Shown: positions 54,310-63,797, counted from the stretch's first letter. The stretch: DNA of 64,000 nucleotides from CAZGXI01 sp964529715 (GCA_964529715.1 CAZGXI010000009.1:1-64000), one strand, 5' to 3'. Notes: generated from the letters alone by a model not told the origin. A program made the numbers and translations.

Positions 54310-56409
54310 GTGTCTGCATCACTGGTCGGGCGCACGCTGGGGAAATATGAAATTGTCGGGTTGCTAGGCCAGGGCGGCATGGCGACCGTCTACAAGGCTT
54401 ATCAGCGAGAAATCGACCGCCATGTCGCGCTCAAGGTGCTGCCGCCGCATCCCGGCCAGGACCCGCAGTATGTGGAACGCTTTCGCCTGGAAGCGCGCAC
54501 AGTCGCCCGCCTCCAGCACCCGCACATCCTGCCGCTTTACGATTATGGCAACCAGGACGACATCCTCTTCCTGGTGACGGCTTACGTCGAAGGCGGCTCG
54601 CTGGGCGACCGCATCCGGCTTGGGCCGATGCCGCTGGCCGACGTGGATCACGTGCTGCGCCAGGTTTCTTCTGCGCTGGACTACGCCCACAAGAACGGCA
54701 TGATCCACCGCGACATCAAGCCGGATAACATCCTGCTGGATAAAGAGGGCAACGCCCTGCTGGCAGATTTCGGCATCGTCAAGTTGGCAGAAAGCGACGC
54801 CAACCTGACCGCGACAGGGGGGATGGTCGGCACGCCTGCCTATATGGCCCCGGAGCAGGGACAGGGGTTGTCCGTCGGCCCTGCCACCGACGTGTATTCG
54901 CTGGGGGTGGTCGTCTTCGAGATGATCTCCGGCCAGCAGCCGTATACGGCGGATACGGGTTTGCAGATCGTGCTCAAGCACATTACTGAGCCGATCCCCA
55001 GTATCGTTGCGATCAAGCCAGAGGTGCCGCCTGCCGTTGATCTCGTGCTCCAGCGCGCGCTGGCGAAAGACCCGCGCAGCCGTTATCCGACCGGTGGAGA
55101 GTTCGCCGTTGATTTTGCCAAAGCCGTCCAGGGACGTGCCACATCCGCCGGGCGACAGGCTGCGTCGCCGCTGCACCGGCAAACGGATGTCAACGTCGAA
55201 GTCCTGGCGCAGCGGATCAGGACCGTCCCGCTGCAGCAGGCAGCCGCGCAGGGTACGGAACGCCCGTCCGTCAGACCGGCATGGCTGCTCGCCGGGCTTG
55301 TCGTCATTGCCCTGCTGGCGGTGGTGGTCATTTTGCTGGCGAATGCACTGGGTCAGCAGGGTGCGACGATAGGCCAGGCTGCCGCCGGTGAGACAGCCGA
55401 AGCTGAGGCGATGACGGCCAGAACCCCGACGGCTGCAGCCGTTGCCAGCGAACCTTCCGCAACGGTTGTTCCCACGTTCGGCAGGCTGAGTTTCAGCACG
55501 GCCAATAGCCTGGGCGATGCGGCGAACCTCCAGGTTCAAAATCTCGCCCCGCCCGGCAGCGGGCGGTTCTACGCTGCCTGGCTGCAAAACACGGTCGAGG
55601 ATACCCTGCTGGCGCTTGGGCGTCTGACGGTGGACGGGTTCGGCAGCGGCGTGCTTTCTTACACCGATCCCGCAGGGCGCACACTGTCCGCGCTGTACAA
55701 TGTTCTCCTGATCACGCGCGAGGAGGCCCTGGGTGACGCTCCGGCGGGTGAAGTCGCTTACAGCGGCTTTGTGCCGCCGGAGGTCATGGCCGGGCTGGCG
55801 GTCATCCTGAGCGGCTTCCAGCCGCAGAGTGCCGGGTCTCATGCGCAGACGTGGAGCGAAGGGCAAAGCCTGCTGCAAGGGGCCATCGCCGAGGCGCAGA
55901 TCGGAATGACCCATGCCGGACTGGCCTCTGGCGCGTCGAACACCGGCGGGATGCGCACCCACGCCGAGCACACGATCAACATCTTACTGGGAACCGCAGA
56001 CGATTTGAACGGCGACTCGTTCGGGCAAAATCCGGGTCTGGGTTACGGCGTCCCGTATTTCCTGGACCGTATCGACGAAAGCCTGCTGGCGGTGGCTAAT
56101 GCGCCCGGCGCATCGACTTCACTTCAGGCCCAGGTGGAACTGATTCGCGTCTGCACCGATAACGTGCGCGCCTGGCTGGATCAGGTGGTTGGCCTGGAGC
56201 GCGAATTGCTTGACGCGCAGGATTTGGACGCCGTTGCTGCTCAGCGTGCCCGGTCTACGCAAATCGCATCCACTCTGACGGACGGGTTCGATCTCAACGG
56301 CAACGGCCAGGTAGAGCCGTTTGAAGGCGAATGCGGGCTGCTTCAGATCGCGGATTTCGGTGTGTTGGTCGGCAGCGTGTTCGTTGTGCAGGGGCCGCCC
56401 ACCGGTTAG
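54310..56409 (+). CDS. Transmembrane Ser/Thr kinase with EF-hand-like outer domain
   Basis: 699 aa. Cytoplasmic Hanks kinase (about 10-275): glycine loop GQGGMATVYKA, Lys42, HRDIKPDNIL (Asp135), DFG (Asp153), 'APEQGQG'. A single helix (about 325-348) is followed by an outer domain of about 350 residues. In it a beta-rich part (about 395-510) is followed by a helical part ending in DLNGNGQVEPFE (661-672), a good EF-hand loop. So external calcium may tune it. It lacks PASTA repeats. The start is GTG at 54310. Substrates unknown. Confidence 0.88.
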   Translation: MSASLVGRTLGKYEIVGLLGQGGMATVYKAYQREIDRHVALKVLPPHPGQDPQYVERFRLEARTVARLQHPHILPLYDYGNQDDILFLVTAYVEGGSLGDRIRLGPMPLADVDHVLRQVSSALDYAHKNGMIHRDIKPDNILLDKEGNALLADFGIVKLAESDANLTATGGMVGTPAYMAPEQGQGLSVGPATDVYSLGVVVFEMISGQQPYTADTGLQIVLKHITEPIPSIVAIKPEVPPAVDLVLQRALAKDPRSRYPTGGEFAVDFAKAVQGRATSAGRQAASPLHRQTDVNVEVLAQRIRTVPLQQAAAQGTERPSVRPAWLLAGLVVIALLAVVVILLANALGQQGATIGQAAAGETAEAEAMTARTPTAAAVASEPSATVVPTFGRLSFSTANSLGDAANLQVQNLAPPGSGRFYAAWLQNTVEDTLLALGRLTVDGFGSGVLSYTDPAGRTLSALYNVLLITREEALGDAPAGEVAYSGFVPPEVMAGLAVILSGFQPQSAGSHAQTWSEGQSLLQGAIAEAQIGMTHAGLASGASNTGGMRTHAEHTINILLGTADDLNGDSFGQNPGLGYGVPYFLDRIDESLLAVANAPGASTSLQAQVELIRVCTDNVRAWLDQVVGLERELLDAQDLDAVAAQRARSTQIASTLTDGFDLNGNGQVEPFEGECGLLQIADFGVLVGSVFVVQGPPTG

Positions 56410-56426
56410 GAAGGCGCAGACGGCGT

Positions 56427-56759
56427 TTACCAGGGCGCAGCACTATCGTCCGAAGAGTCGGGTTCAACCGAGTCGTCGGCCAGGGAGGGGGCGGTTTCCC
56501 CGCCGAGGGGTTCTGCCGTGACGTGCGGCTGGTAGCCCAGCAGTTGTAGCAGGTCGTAGAGTTCTTCCCAGGTCAGTCCCTTGCCGGGAAGGGGCAGCCA
56601 GCGCAACTGTGCCAGTACATGGCGTACAAGCATCTCGTCGGCGCGGAAAATCTGTCCTTCGGCGAGGATCATCTGCGCCCATTGGGCCAAGTAGGCTGCG
56701 TCGATCTCGCGGTTCAGATAGGCCAGCAGCCAGTCCCGCACGACGCTTCGTGTGATCAT
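56427..56759 (-). CDS. Small acidic protein of unknown function
   Basis: 110 aa. Helical N-terminal 75 residues with 'DWLLAYLNREIDAAYLAQW' and 'RADEMLVRHVLAQL', then a disordered acidic tail (Asp/Ser-rich). A GGAG site lies 4 nt before the ATG. It is antisense to nothing and fills a gap between two plus-strand genes, which supports it being real. No family recognised. Confidence 0.6.
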   Translation of the reverse strand: MITRSVVRDWLLAYLNREIDAAYLAQWAQMILAEGQIFRADEMLVRHVLAQLRWLPLPGKGLTWEELYDLLQLLGYQPHVTAEPLGGETAPSLADDSVEPDSSDDSAAPW

Positions 56760-56784
56760 CGTCTCCGTTTCCTCAACGCATTCG

Positions 56785-56793
56785 TGCTATAAT
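56785..56793 (+). promoter_or_regulatory. Extended -10 promoter (TGC TATAAT)
   Basis: TG-C-TATAAT (56785-56793), 84 nt before the ATG at 56878; serves the following membrane protein gene. Confidence 0.5.
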
Positions 56794-56877
56794 CCACACG
56801 GTCGTCACTGCATTGTAGCACACGCGCTTTTTGGATGCTTGCGCCCGGATTTAGGAAATGGTCAAAGGGGGCAGTCG

Positions 56878-57378
56878 ATGACAGCACGCATGCCACGTTC
56901 GCGCCGTCGGCAACGTGAACGGCTGGAGGTCACGTTTGGTGTTGTCTTGATTGTCGGCTCACTGGCATTTGGCCTGATCTTTGTGCTGGCGCGGACGACA
57001 ACCATTTTTGGAACCCCAACCCCCGTGCTGACGCCCGAACCAACTCCTACCCTTACGCTTGCGCCGGACCTGAGGCCGCTGCCGCTCACCGGCCTTGTCT
57101 TCACCGACCGTGTCGCCGCCGGTGACACCTTTCGGGTGGAAGTTGCCACTGAGCCGGGAACGCGCTGTGTGATCCGGGGCTGGTTGTTTCTGTACAGCGC
57201 CGGAAATTACCGGGAAATGATATTGGCCGATTACGTCACCGACGCTTCCGGCGTCTGTCGTGCGTCTACGCCCGTCACGACCGACTGGGCGACCGGTGAG
57301 CAGGCCATTCAAATTCAACTGCAAAACGGCACACGCGAGCAGTCGGTGCGCTGGACATTTCAGGTTGTTGCTCCCTGA
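56878..57378 (+). CDS. Membrane-anchored protein with outer beta domain
   Basis: 166 aa. Basic N-terminus (RRRQRER), one membrane helix (about 20-45), a Pro/Thr linker and a beta-sandwich domain starting at 'LPLTGLVFTDRVAAGDTFRVEV' with a Cys pair that could form a disulfide. Start chosen at 56878 (AAAGGGGG 7 nt before). Function unknown. Confidence 0.7.
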   Translation: MTARMPRSRRRQRERLEVTFGVVLIVGSLAFGLIFVLARTTTIFGTPTPVLTPEPTPTLTLAPDLRPLPLTGLVFTDRVAAGDTFRVEVATEPGTRCVIRGWLFLYSAGNYREMILADYVTDASGVCRASTPVTTDWATGEQAIQIQLQNGTREQSVRWTFQVVAP

Positions 57379-57449
57379 TAGCCCACGTAGCTGTGCGCCG
57401 TCGGGATGTTTTCTCACGTTCCGTTCACGGTTTTTAGGGTGGTGGGCGG

Positions 57450-57455
57450 TATAAT
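57450..57455 (+). promoter_or_regulatory. Candidate -10 of the HAD phosphatase gene
   Basis: TATAAT followed by CGGCG, 35 nt before the ATG. The same 11 bp occurs at 32933. Confidence 0.45.
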
Positions 57456-57490
57456 CGGCGCACGGTGAGGCGAAAGGTTGAGGGAGCGCA

Positions 57491-58303
57491 ATGCTCGAAG
57501 CAATCCGGGCGGTTGTTTTGGACATGGACGGTGTGCTGTGGCGCGGCGATGAGCCGCTGCCCGGCCTGACGCCGTTTTTCGATTTCCTGCGGGGCGAGTC
57601 GATCCCCTTCATCCTGGCGACCAACAATAGCACCAAAACAGTCGATACTTATGTGCAAAAACTGGCCCGTTTCGGGGTGCAGGCTACGCCGGAAAACATC
57701 GTCACCTCGGCGGTGGCGGCGGCGGATTACCTGCGCCGTGCTCACCCGGATGGCCTGCGCGTGCACGTGTTGGGTGGGCCGGGCTTGCACGAGACGATAC
57801 GCGCGGCAGGATTTTCACTCGTGGCGGCTGATGCCGACGTGGTGGTGGTCGGCCTCGACCCTGACCTGACGTATCAGAAGCTGGCCCAGGCAATGCAGTT
57901 GATCCGGGGGGGCGCGCGTTTCATCGGCACGAACGGCGACCGGACCTTTCCGCTGCCGGATCGGCTTGTGCCCGGCGCGGGCAGCATCCTGGCGGCGCTG
58001 CAAGCCTGCACGGATCAGGTTCCTCTGATCATCGGCAAGCCGGAGAAGCCGATGTTCGAGATCGCGCTGGATCGCCTGGGCACACCTGCCGGGCGGACGC
58101 TGATGGTCGGCGATCGTCTGGATACAGACATCCTGGGCGGGCAGCAGGCAGGGCTGCGCACCGCGCTGGTGCTGACCGGTGTCACCTCGCCGGAGGTGCT
58201 GGCGGCGGGCAGCGTTCGACCGGACTATGTTTTCAACGACCTGAAAGCCCTCCACGCGGCCTGGGCGGCTGCGCGGGGGGATAAGGGTATAGGATCGGGA
58301 TAG
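57491..58303 (+). CDS. HAD-IIA phosphatase (NagD/PGP type)
   Basis: 270 aa. Motif 1 LDMDGVLWRG (nucleophile and acid/base Asp), motif 2 'ATNNST', motif 3 Lys in 'GKPEKPMFE', motif 4 'VGDRLDTDILGG'. Subclass IIA cap between motifs 2 and 3. Members remove phosphate from small organic phosphates, e.g. 2-phosphoglycolate or UMP. Probably cotranscribed with the next gene (24 nt gap). Confidence 0.92.
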   Translation: MLEAIRAVVLDMDGVLWRGDEPLPGLTPFFDFLRGESIPFILATNNSTKTVDTYVQKLARFGVQATPENIVTSAVAAADYLRRAHPDGLRVHVLGGPGLHETIRAAGFSLVAADADVVVVGLDPDLTYQKLAQAMQLIRGGARFIGTNGDRTFPLPDRLVPGAGSILAALQACTDQVPLIIGKPEKPMFEIALDRLGTPAGRTLMVGDRLDTDILGGQQAGLRTALVLTGVTSPEVLAAGSVRPDYVFNDLKALHAAWAAARGDKGIGSG

Positions 58304-58327
58304 TGCTAGGAAGGTGGAGAGTCACGG

Positions 58328-59629
58328 ATGCCTGCAATGTGGAAGCGACGGGTTTGGATTTGGGGCGCTGTTCTGGCGTATCTGGGACTTGCCGTTCTCG
58401 CGGCGCTGTCGGCGGGAGGGGCTGTCCTGGCGCAGGCCGATCCGACGCCGACGCCCGGCCTGGATGACGGTGTCTACGGTGAGTTAGATGGCCCACGCCC
58501 ACCTATCAGCGAGGGCAGTGCCGCCTGGACGGTGACGGACCCGGTTTTTGAGAGCCATTACCCAGACGGCTTTACGTTTGAAATCACTGCCGCCAGCAGC
58601 GCCGCGCCGATCCGTAACGCGCGCGTAGTGTGGCAGCACGCGCCGGGCACAAATTACCAAAACAGCGTCGGCGCCGAGTACGATGAAGACCGGGGCCGCT
58701 GGGTGGCTCGCTGGACCCCGACGGGCAGCGGCGGCATTCCGCCCTGGGTGCTGGTCCGCTATCGTTGGGAGCTGACCGATGAGCAGGCGAACCGCTATGT
58801 GACCGGGGAGCGCGACGAGGTTTATGCCGACACGGTGAATGCTGCTCGCTGGAATCACGTCGAAGACCAGGATGTGGTCGTTTACTGGATCGGTCTGCCG
58901 GATGAGATCGGTCAGATGACCCTGGATGCGATGGCGGCGCAGCGCGAAACCTATCGCCAGGCGTGGGGTGGCTTGTTGCCTTACCGCCCGCGTGTGATTC
59001 TCTACGGTTGGGCAGACATGGCGCTCTATCAGGAAGTGATCGGCGGTCCGATCCAGGCAGCAGGTGGAATCGTGGCTGGAACGACCGCTGCGGATTGGGG
59101 CGGAACGATTCAACTGGCCCTGCCGGGTCGCGAGCTTGAGGAGACCGCCTACGGCACCGTGTTGCATGAGGTCGCGCATCTATACCAGGAGCAGTTCAGC
59201 TACACGATTGTGGACTGGTTTATTGAGGGAAACGCTGAGTTTTTCTCACGGCATCGTGACCCTGCTGACTACAGGGCTTATGCCCTGACCCGTTTACAAA
59301 GCAACGATCCCCTGTCGTTTGCGGGCGGGTTTAGCGCGCGAGGGCGCAACTTCCAGGATGCCTATATTCTGGCGACGACGGTGTGGGATTACCTGGTAGA
59401 ACGGTATGGCCTGGACGCCCACCGCCAGGTCTGGCAGCTCATTGCCCGCAATGTGCCGCGCTTCGAGGCTATCGAACGGGTGACCGGTGTCTCGATTCAG
59501 CAATTTGAGATGGACTGGCGCGCCTGGGTGGGCGTGACCACGCCGCCGCCGACGCTGATCCCGGAGCCAACGCCGATGCTTGACATTTTCAACCGTCCCA
59601 CGCCGACCTTCCCGTCGCCCGGTGGTTAA
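58328..59629 (+). CDS. Exported MA-type metallopeptidase-like protein (active site intact)
   Basis: 433 aa. A signal peptide or anchor (about 8-35) leads to a Pro/Thr linker and a peptidase MA-like domain (PF13485-like) with HEVAH (His280, Glu281, His284) and a third ligand Glu300 in 'WFIEGNAEFF'. It would degrade proteins outside the cell membrane. Its C-terminal tail is Pro/Thr-rich. It is followed by a similar but inactive protein. Confidence 0.82.
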   Translation: MPAMWKRRVWIWGAVLAYLGLAVLAALSAGGAVLAQADPTPTPGLDDGVYGELDGPRPPISEGSAAWTVTDPVFESHYPDGFTFEITAASSAAPIRNARVVWQHAPGTNYQNSVGAEYDEDRGRWVARWTPTGSGGIPPWVLVRYRWELTDEQANRYVTGERDEVYADTVNAARWNHVEDQDVVVYWIGLPDEIGQMTLDAMAAQRETYRQAWGGLLPYRPRVILYGWADMALYQEVIGGPIQAAGGIVAGTTAADWGGTIQLALPGRELEETAYGTVLHEVAHLYQEQFSYTIVDWFIEGNAEFFSRHRDPADYRAYALTRLQSNDPLSFAGGFSARGRNFQDAYILATTVWDYLVERYGLDAHRQVWQLIARNVPRFEAIERVTGVSIQQFEMDWRAWVGVTTPPPTLIPEPTPMLDIFNRPTPTFPSPGG

Positions 59630-59713
59630 TGCGATAGCTCGTGTGCTTGCCGGGGATGCGGGGGCTGTTTTTGCTCTGCGTCTCCGGCAGCTTCGGAGGG
59701 ATTTGGACTGGCG

Positions 59714-61231
59714 GTGAACACCATGCGACGGATTTTTCACGTCGGGCTGATCCTGGCGGTTCTGCTGGCGGGCCTGGCGGTCGGGTTTCCGCTGCGCGCG
59801 CAGGAGCCAGAAGGCGAAGACGACTTCTTCGACAGTCACAGTGTTGAGGTTGTCTTGCCGGCGGTGGTGAGCTTTTACCTCAAGATGAACGTTCCCCGGC
59901 AAGACCTGGTGAGCGTGGCGCTGGCATTTACCCAGGGAAGCCGCGTGCTTTTCCGAGGTGAGGTTGATCTGGCAGAAACGACCCTGGTCGAGACGCCGTT
60001 CACTATCCTGCGCTATGACCACGCCATCAATCCCGCCGATCCGCCGACTCTGTTTGAACCGGCAGCTTACCGGTGGGTGGCTATCGATTCGGGGGGAGAG
60101 AGTCATGAGGTTGAGGCTGAGTTCCTCTTCGAGGAAATGCCGCATACCTGGACTCATGCAGGCGAGCCGCCGCTGCGTTTCAGCCTGGCAGATTCCGGCC
60201 TGAACGCAGGCGTGGCCCGGCGCGCCATCTTGCCGGCTTACGATCTGCTGCGGCAGCACACCGGCCTGGAGCCGGACTTCAACTGGGCCATCTTTCCGAA
60301 CGGGCACACGTTTTGCACCGAAGCACCGGATGAACTGGGGAATACGCCGGTTGTGGTCCGGGCGATCAGCAGCGGTGTTCTTTATCCCTGCCGCGAGGCC
60401 GACGGGCGGCGCATCTACGCCGAAAATGGCTATCGTGTCCTTGTGCGCGGCAGGACGCCGGGCCTGGTCCCGTTTGAAAACGAACTGATCGCGGATATGA
60501 CGGCTGTTTTCTATGATCAGTATTGGCAGGGCAGGGCTGTTCCTGCCTGGTTCCGCTCTGGGCTGGCTCAGCTTTACGCCCTGACCTCGAATCCGCTGGC
60601 TCTGCGCCAGATGCAAAGCGCCGCCCGCGCCGACCAACTCTTCAGCGCCGCGCGCCTGGATTCCATCCCCGAACAGCCAGATCGTCGCATGGCCTGGGAG
60701 CAGCAGGCGTACACGATGGCGCTTTACCTGGCAGACGCTTATGGAGCCGATGCGCCGTTTGCCCTGGCCCGCGCCGTCCCTACCGATGGCTTTCAGGCAG
60801 TGTTTGCCGACCTGACCGGAGGTGGCCTGGATGATTTCCTTACGGCCTGGGAACGGTGGCTGTTCACCGCCGAGGCCGAGCGCGCTGTTAGCTGGACGGT
60901 CTATACACCCACCACGCCGACGCCGCCTCCAACCGCTACGGCGACGCCTCTTCCCCCGACGCCGACGGACACACCGACCGCCACCAACACGCCGTTACCC
61001 TCTCCTACACCGACGGCGACCAGCGTGATCGTGCAGTTCCCATCGCCGCTGCCGACATACACCGCTACCAGGGTAGTAGTCGCCGTGCCGACGAATACGC
61101 CGCGTCCGCCCGGCAGCCTGGATCAGCCGCAGGGCGGCGGTGGAAGTGGGGGATGCTTCGCAGCGCCGGCGGCGCTGCTACTGCCCGTCGCAGCACTGAC
61201 GGTCGTACAATACCGGAAACAGCGCCGATGA
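59714..61231 (+). CDS. Exported pseudopeptidase paralogue with C-terminal anchor
   Basis: 505 aa. Signal peptide (about 5-30) and a domain matching the previous protein in layout: where that has HEVAH this has ADMTA (260-264), and WFIEGNAEF is WFRSGLAQL, with Ser282 for the third Glu. All metal ligands are lost. A long Thr/Pro linker (about 390-475) and a C-terminal hydrophobic segment with a basic end ('QYRKQRR') anchor it. The start is GTG at 59714 or ATG at 59723. It overlaps rlmN by an ATGA. Confidence 0.8.
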   Translation: MNTMRRIFHVGLILAVLLAGLAVGFPLRAQEPEGEDDFFDSHSVEVVLPAVVSFYLKMNVPRQDLVSVALAFTQGSRVLFRGEVDLAETTLVETPFTILRYDHAINPADPPTLFEPAAYRWVAIDSGGESHEVEAEFLFEEMPHTWTHAGEPPLRFSLADSGLNAGVARRAILPAYDLLRQHTGLEPDFNWAIFPNGHTFCTEAPDELGNTPVVVRAISSGVLYPCREADGRRIYAENGYRVLVRGRTPGLVPFENELIADMTAVFYDQYWQGRAVPAWFRSGLAQLYALTSNPLALRQMQSAARADQLFSAARLDSIPEQPDRRMAWEQQAYTMALYLADAYGADAPFALARAVPTDGFQAVFADLTGGGLDDFLTAWERWLFTAEAERAVSWTVYTPTTPTPPPTATATPLPPTPTDTPTATNTPLPSPTPTATSVIVQFPSPLPTYTATRVVVAVPTNTPRPPGSLDQPQGGGGSGGCFAAPAALLLPVAALTVVQYRKQRR

Positions 61232-62316
61232 TCGACCTCTATGACCTCACGTTAGATGCCCTGACTGCGCTGTTGGCCGAATGGGGACAGCCCGCTTATC
61301 GCGCCCGCCAGCTTTGGGACTGGCTGTATGTGCAGAAAGTCACCGACGTTGCCGCCATGACCAACCTGCCGAAGGGACTGCGGGAACGTCTGGCTGCCGA
61401 GACGCGCATCACATGCCTGGAGGTTGTGCGCGAGTTGGTTTCCTCAGACGGCGAAACGGTCAAGTGGCTCTTTCGCCTGCCGGATGGCCAACTGATCGAA
61501 AGCGTGCTGATGGAATATGACGACGGGCGACGCACGGCCTGTGTCAGCACGCAGGCGGGCTGTGCGATGGGCTGCGTGTTCTGCGCCACTGGGCAGATGG
61601 GCTTTGCTCGCCATCTGTCCGCCGGGGAGATCGTGGAACAGGCGGTGTATCTGGCGCGCTGGCTGGAGGCGCGCGGCGAACGCCTGAGCAATGTGGTGCT
61701 GATGGGCATGGGCGAGCCGTTCCACAACTACGAAGCAACCCTAGCCGCCATTCACCGCTTGAACGATGCTGCCGGGCTGAACATCGGCCAACGGCATATC
61801 ACCGTGAGCACGGTCGGACTGGTGCCCATGATCCGCCGCTTTGCCGACGAGGGATTGCAGGTCAAGCTGGCGATCAGCCTGCACGCTGCTACTGACGAGG
61901 AGCGGTCGGCGCTGCTGCCGGTGAACAAACGCTGGCCGCTTGCCGAGCTGATGGACGCCTGCCGCTATTATGTGGAAAAGTCCGGGCGGCGCATGACGTT
62001 TGAGTGGGCGCTGATTCAGGGGGAGAATGACACGGCAGAACAGGCGCACGCGCTGGGATCGCTGCTGCACGGGCTGCAAGGTCACGTCAACCTGATCCCG
62101 CTCAACCCGACCGGCGGCTACCTGGGGAAATCCTCCAACAGGCGGCGCGTTGAGGCGTTCCGGGCGGTGCTAGAAAGCTATGGGGTGACGAGCACCGTCC
62201 GTGTGCGACGGGGCATCGACATCAATGCCGGGTGCGGCCAGTTGAAGTCCGAGGTGCTCCGGCTGGATCAGACGACCGGGCGACAGACGGACATCGCGCC
62301 GGAGCAGAACAACTAG
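61228..62316 (+). CDS. rlmN: 23S rRNA/tRNA adenine-C2 methyltransferase RlmN
   Basis: 362 aa. Radical-SAM CxxxCxxC: CAMGCVFC (Cys112, Cys116, Cys119), with 'GMGEPFHNYE' and C-terminal Cys in 'NAGCGQLKSE' that resolves the methyl adduct. It methylates A2503 of 23S rRNA and A37 of tRNAs. Its ATG overlaps the stop of the pseudopeptidase by ATGA. It ends in CTAG, shared with the next gene's stop. Confidence 0.96.
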   Translation: MIDLYDLTLDALTALLAEWGQPAYRARQLWDWLYVQKVTDVAAMTNLPKGLRERLAAETRITCLEVVRELVSSDGETVKWLFRLPDGQLIESVLMEYDDGRRTACVSTQAGCAMGCVFCATGQMGFARHLSAGEIVEQAVYLARWLEARGERLSNVVLMGMGEPFHNYEATLAAIHRLNDAAGLNIGQRHITVSTVGLVPMIRRFADEGLQVKLAISLHAATDEERSALLPVNKRWPLAELMDACRYYVEKSGRRMTFEWALIQGENDTAEQAHALGSLLHGLQGHVNLIPLNPTGGYLGKSSNRRRVEAFRAVLESYGVTSTVRVRRGIDINAGCGQLKSEVLRLDQTTGRQTDIAPEQNN

Positions 62317-63797
62317 TAACTGTATTCGTCCTCCTCGCTGCCATCCCTGCCGCCGGTGTGCCGGGCGATGGCTGACAGTAGTTCTTCAGACAGGCGGCTC
62401 AACGTCTCCGCGACGGATTCGGCCATGCGCGTCGAGGCCAGGTTTTGCTGGGTGATCTCGTGAATGTTGCGCATGGATTGGGCGATTTGCTCCAGCCCCG
62501 TCGCCTGCTGATCGATAGCCGTCATGATCTGCCGCATGGCCTGCGTGGACGCTGCCACACTCCCGCCAAGCTGAGTGATCACCTCGCCGGCCTGTCGGGA
62601 GAGGTCCATGCCCTCGTCTACCTGCTGATCGCCGGTTTGGGTTGCCCGGACGGTCTGTTTCATGGCTTCCTGAATTTCAGCCAGCAATCCCTGCACCTGG
62701 CTGGCGGCCATCTTGGACTGCTGGGCCAGCGTGCGTACTTCCTCCGCCACAACGGCGAAGCCGCGCCCGTGCACCCCGGCACGTGCCGCTTCGATGCTGG
62801 CGTTCAGGGCCAGCAGGTTGCTCTGCGTAGCGATTTCGCTCACCGAGGCGATGATTTGGTCGATGCGCTCCATCTGTTCCGCCAGGGCCGCGATGTTGTG
62901 GGCGATGGCTGTGACCTGCGAACGGACCTGTGCCATGCCTTCGATCACCTGCTGAATGGTTTGCTGCCCGCTTTCTGAAACCAGGGCCGTTTGTTCTGAG
63001 AGATCAGTCAGGTCGCGCGCCTGGGTGCGCACCCGATCTGCGAACTCCAGAAATTCCTTGAGCATGGCGACGGCCTGCGTGATCACGGCGGCCTGTTGTT
63101 CTGCGCCGCTGCTTTGCTGGCTGGTGACCAGGTGGATGGCCGAAGAAGCCCGCCCCACGCCGTCGGCGGTGGCGCTGATTTGCATCGCCAACGTGTCCAG
63201 TTCCCGGCTCTGACGGGCAATAGCCGTGTTGCGCGCCTGGGACTCGATTTGCTCTGGCATAAACAGAATCAGCGCAATGTGCGCGACGGCAATAACGGCT
63301 TCTCCGGCCAGTAGTGCCTGCACCAACTGGCGAACGTTGATTTCAGGGTCGGCAGTGGCTAAAAGTATCGAAAGAAATGCGACGAGGACCTGGAAAGCGC
63401 CCCAGATAGCGCCCAGGGACGCTCCCCAGTAGTAGATCACCATCGCCGAGAGCGCTACGCCCAAGAAAAGGACGGTCATCCACCAGACCGGACGGGTGGC
63501 GAGCGATAGCATGGCCGCAGCCAGACTCAACGTCGCGCCGCCGATGGTTAGCCGGGGCGCGTACATGGCGTGTCGTCCCCTGGCGATCACTAGCCCGGTG
63601 ATGCCGGCCGTCAGGGCCATTGTACCAACGACCAGCGCGCCCCAACCTGCACTGGTCACGACAGCCAGCAGGAGGCATAAGCTGCCCAGGGCGCATAGCC
63701 CCAGACTCAGCGGGTCGGTCGGATAGTTAAGCGAGAGACGCGCCACGCGCCGCCGCAGGCGGGAAATGATGTCCTGGCGAAGAGTCGGTTCATACAT
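62313..63797 (-). CDS. MCP-like protein with membrane N-terminus
   Basis: 494 aa. The first 185 residues are five to six membrane helices with almost no outer loop, so the ligand site, if any, lies in the membrane. Then a helical signalling domain (about 200-480) with the conserved hairpin tip 'SNLLALNASIEAARAG' and 'VVAEEVRTLAQQS'. No HAMP domain follows the helices. No CheA, CheW or CheR gene lies near. The final stop uses the CTAG shared with rlmN. Confidence 0.9.
   Translation of the reverse strand: MYEPTLRQDIISRLRRRVARLSLNYPTDPLSLGLCALGSLCLLLAVVTSAGWGALVVGTMALTAGITGLVIARGRHAMYAPRLTIGGATLSLAAAMLSLATRPVWWMTVLFLGVALSAMVIYYWGASLGAIWGAFQVLVAFLSILLATADPEINVRQLVQALLAGEAVIAVAHIALILFMPEQIESQARNTAIARQSRELDTLAMQISATADGVGRASSAIHLVTSQQSSGAEQQAAVITQAVAMLKEFLEFADRVRTQARDLTDLSEQTALVSESGQQTIQQVIEGMAQVRSQVTAIAHNIAALAEQMERIDQIIASVSEIATQSNLLALNASIEAARAGVHGRGFAVVAEEVRTLAQQSKMAASQVQGLLAEIQEAMKQTVRATQTGDQQVDEGMDLSRQAGEVITQLGGSVAASTQAMRQIMTAIDQQATGLEQIAQSMRNIHEITQQNLASTRMAESVAETLSRLSEELLSAIARHTGGRDGSEEDEYSY

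Noticed and set aside
54364..55971. Long minus-strand open frame opposite the Ser/Thr kinase
   Set aside because: Antisense of a clear kinase; composition is Arg/Gln/His-rich as for shadow frames in G+C-rich DNA.
59294..60637. Minus-strand open frame opposite the peptidase tandem
   Set aside because: No ribosome site, no domain; the plus strand proteins have signal peptides and family motifs.
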